A DNA stretch of 6,314 bases, taken from Treponema sp. (GTDB taxonomy: Bacteria > Spirochaetota > Spirochaetia > Treponematales > Breznakiellaceae). The first letter of the stretch is position 1, and each line of letters opens with the position of its first letter. The DNA is taken from assembly GCA_031290325.1 (NCBI GenBank), contig JAITNU010000018.1, positions 1-6,314 on the forward strand, read 5' to 3'. The notes under the pieces are model-generated. The model had not been told where the DNA came from, did no database searches, and saw nothing but the letters and a program-made list of their open reading frames with translations. Shown here piece after piece: positions 5,609-6,314 of this stretch. A program made the position numbers and the translations under genes.

Positions 5609-5637
5609 CGGTTCCACCATGTCCGATTTTGGAACCG
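5609..5637 (-). other. Intercistronic inverted repeat between the dehydrogenase remnant and dctP
   Basis: CGGTTCCA (5609-5616) and TGGAACCG (5630-5637) form a perfect 8-bp stem around 13 nt, 11 bp past the dehydrogenase stop and 29 bp before dctP. On the minus strand it is followed by GCTCTTAATTATTTTT, which is U-rich but not directly adjacent. It could be a leaky terminator, a processing or stability element, or an old operator. Confidence 0.4.
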
Positions 5638-5648
5638 CATCTTCACCT

Positions 5649-6041
5649 TTAAAACTCAAGGATAACCTTGAGCATCTCAGCCGCGTTTTTGTCAAAGTCC
5701 GCAAAAGCCTGGGCCACGTTGGTAAAGGCGTATGTATTGGTGATGATCTGATCCAGACCTGAGCGCCCTGCAGTTTCGCCGCCAGTGCGACAGGAATACC
5801 AGGTTCCGCAGTTAAAATAAGGGTTCCCGGCTACCACCATTCCCTTTTCAAGCCCCTTTCGGTTCAATTACAATGATTTCCGCGGAAAACTCGTGCCCCG
5901 GCACCTGCGGATACATACAAGCCCCGGTAGGCGCTCAGGCCCCGCACCCCACTTCTTAAGCAACGCTTCACCCCCGGCGTACAACCGGTTTTTCCAGAAT
6001 GGATGCCCCGGTTTTTCTATAACAATCGCTTTCATCTGCAT
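5649..6041 (-). pseudogene. Zinc-dependent medium-chain (polyol-type) dehydrogenase, decayed
   Basis: Three pieces of one zinc alcohol dehydrogenase-type enzyme lie in different minus-strand frames. Piece 1 begins MKAIVIEKPGHP (ATG 6033-6035, or 6039-6041 in the same frame) and continues as GEALLKK after an apparent double frameshift. Piece 2 (about 5916-5848) is MYPQVPGHEFSAEI, with the GHE zinc/substrate motif. Piece 3 (from about 5867) is NRKGLEKGMVVAGNPYFNCG, then TWYSCRTG, the structural-zinc loop with its second cysteine replaced by W. It then jumps within about ten codons to the family's C-terminal segment, ITNTYAFTNVAQAFADFDKN to ILEF. Most of the Rossmann domain, about 200 of some 340 residues, is gone. 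The parent may have been a sorbitol, idonate or gulonate-type dehydrogenase acting on a related sugar acid. It is first in the operon, directly behind the regulated promoter, and 69 bp upstream of dctP. Confidence 0.85.
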
Positions 6042-6050
6042 CTCTTTTTT

Positions 6051-6066
6051 CTGTTGTATACAACAG
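6051..6066. promoter_or_regulatory. Operator-like perfect palindrome, GntR (FadR-subfamily) type
   Basis: CTGTTGTATACAACAG is a perfect 16-bp palindrome whose centre TTGTATACAA fits the TNGT-N3-ACNA pattern of FadR-subfamily GntR repressors. It resembles the TTGGTATACCAA sites of ExuR/UxuR, which control hexuronate genes in enterobacteria. It lies just downstream of the expected start point, where a bound repressor would block transcription. No regulator gene is in the window. Confidence 0.75.
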
Positions 6067-6075
6067 CCTAAACAG

Positions 6076-6104
6076 ATGGTAGCACCGGAATTTGCTCCTG
6101 TCAA
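6076..6104 (-). promoter_or_regulatory. Sigma70-type promoter of the TRAP-uxaB operon
   Basis: On the minus strand, TTGACA (6099-6104) is followed by exactly 17 bp and TACCAT (6076-6081). The -35 matches consensus perfectly and the -10 matches at four of six positions, including the key T-A and final T. Transcription would begin near 6068-6070, directly before the palindrome, and read through the dehydrogenase remnant into dctP. The region upstream (6105-6180) is A+T-rich, as expected of an UP-like region. Confidence 0.75.
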
Positions 6105-6197
6105 GTTTTTTTACATTTTTTGATTAGCAAGTAAAAATTTCGCATGATTGTCAATTTAGGCTTTTTTTATCACCCTTGTTGTCGCCCTCGCCCCACA

Positions 6198-6241
6198 AAA
6201 AAGGCGCCATGCTAAATCTTGTGGGTACCCATAGCGCCTTT
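6198..6241 (-). terminator. Terminator-like hairpin at the 3' end of the right-edge gene
   Basis: On the minus strand AAAGGCGC pairs with GCGCCTTT (6234-6241 with 6200-6207), extended past one mismatch by ATG/CAT, and the last arm runs into six T. This has the form of a rho-independent terminator wrapped around the stop codon of the gene at 6212-6313. A second, mutually exclusive pairing exists: CCCACAA (6192-6198) with TTGTGGG (6219-6225). Confidence 0.45.
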
Positions 6242-6313
6242 AGACTGCGCCTTATCTTTTGGAGTAGTAAAAAGCAAAATTAAACGGATTACAGATCCCA
6301 AGGCTACAAGGCC
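6212..6313 (-). CDS. C-terminal end of a probable membrane protein (partial)
   Basis: A minus-strand frame enters from the right edge and stops at TAG (6212-6214). Its 33 visible residues are a hydrophobic stretch, GLVALGSVIRLILLF, followed by a charged tail, TTPKDKAQSKGAMGTHKI. A last transmembrane helix with a short positively charged cytoplasmic end would look like this. I do not recognise the family. Of the two other minus frames, one has a stop at once and the other after 20 codons. It would be transcribed in the same direction as the TRAP operon but is separated from it by a terminator-like hairpin and the operon's own promoter. Confidence 0.42.
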   Translation of the reverse strand, partial: GLVALGSVIRLILLFTTPKDKAQSKGAMGTHKI

Positions 6314-6314
6314 A

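Noticed and set aside
6149..6154. Second TTGACA on the minus strand as a tandem promoter
   Set aside because: No acceptable -10 hexamer lies 16-18 bp downstream; the nearest (GCTAAT) is 20 bp away.
6066..6161. GCCTAAA (6066-6072) and TTTAGGC (6155-6161) inverted pair followed by T7, as a plus-strand terminator
   Set aside because: The arms are 82 bp apart around a promoter region, with no transcribed plus-strand gene upstream. Most likely chance.

Overview
The window looks like chromosome from a host-associated spirochaete, most likely a Treponema of the termite-gut type. This is inference. It rests on the solute-binding protein whose signal peptide ends in A-GGSKD, a small DUF1902 protein of a kind common in treponemes, and G+C near one half. 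No rRNA or intact marker gene is present to confirm it.

Left part (about 1-1260, mostly + strand): a gene-poor, decayed accessory zone. It holds the 3' half of a tRNA-Leu gene with anticodon GAG (191-247) without its 5' half, which is the usual footprint of an integrase-mediated insertion. It is followed 65 bp later by a short open frame (313-414) resembling the N-terminus of a tyrosine recombinase. After an in-frame stop comes the C-terminal part of a HigA/HI1420-type antitoxin (about 415-633). Next is an intact-looking DUF1902 (HicB-like fold) gene at 702-920, whose stop is followed directly by what may be the first ten codons of a lost HicA-like toxin. A diverged direct repeat (about 32-97 and 1007-1082) brackets this cluster.

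Right part (6066 down to 1269, - strand): a hexuronate uptake and catabolism operon. A strong sigma70-type promoter (-35 TTGACA, 17 bp, -10 TACCAT) is followed by a perfect 16-bp palindrome CTGTTGTATACAACAG, typical of FadR-subfamily GntR repressors. The first gene, a zinc-dependent medium-chain (polyol-type) dehydrogenase, is a pseudogene with frameshifts, a lost zinc cysteine and a large internal deletion. Behind it come the three TRAP transporter genes, dctP (binding protein), dctQ (small membrane subunit) and dctM (large membrane subunit), then uxaB (tagaturonate reductase). The functional genes are packed with gaps of 9 bp, a 4-bp ATGA overlap and 22 bp. The likely job is sodium-driven import of a sugar acid such as galacturonate or tagaturonate, and NADH-dependent reduction of tagaturonate to altronate. 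The isomerase, dehydratase and regulator must lie elsewhere.

Right edge: the 3' end of a minus-strand gene for a probable membrane protein (stop at 6212-6214), with a terminator-like hairpin around its stop.

I see no clearly new system. The most interesting parts are the tRNA fragment with its decayed integrase and toxin-antitoxin remains, and the decayed first gene behind an apparently intact regulated promoter.
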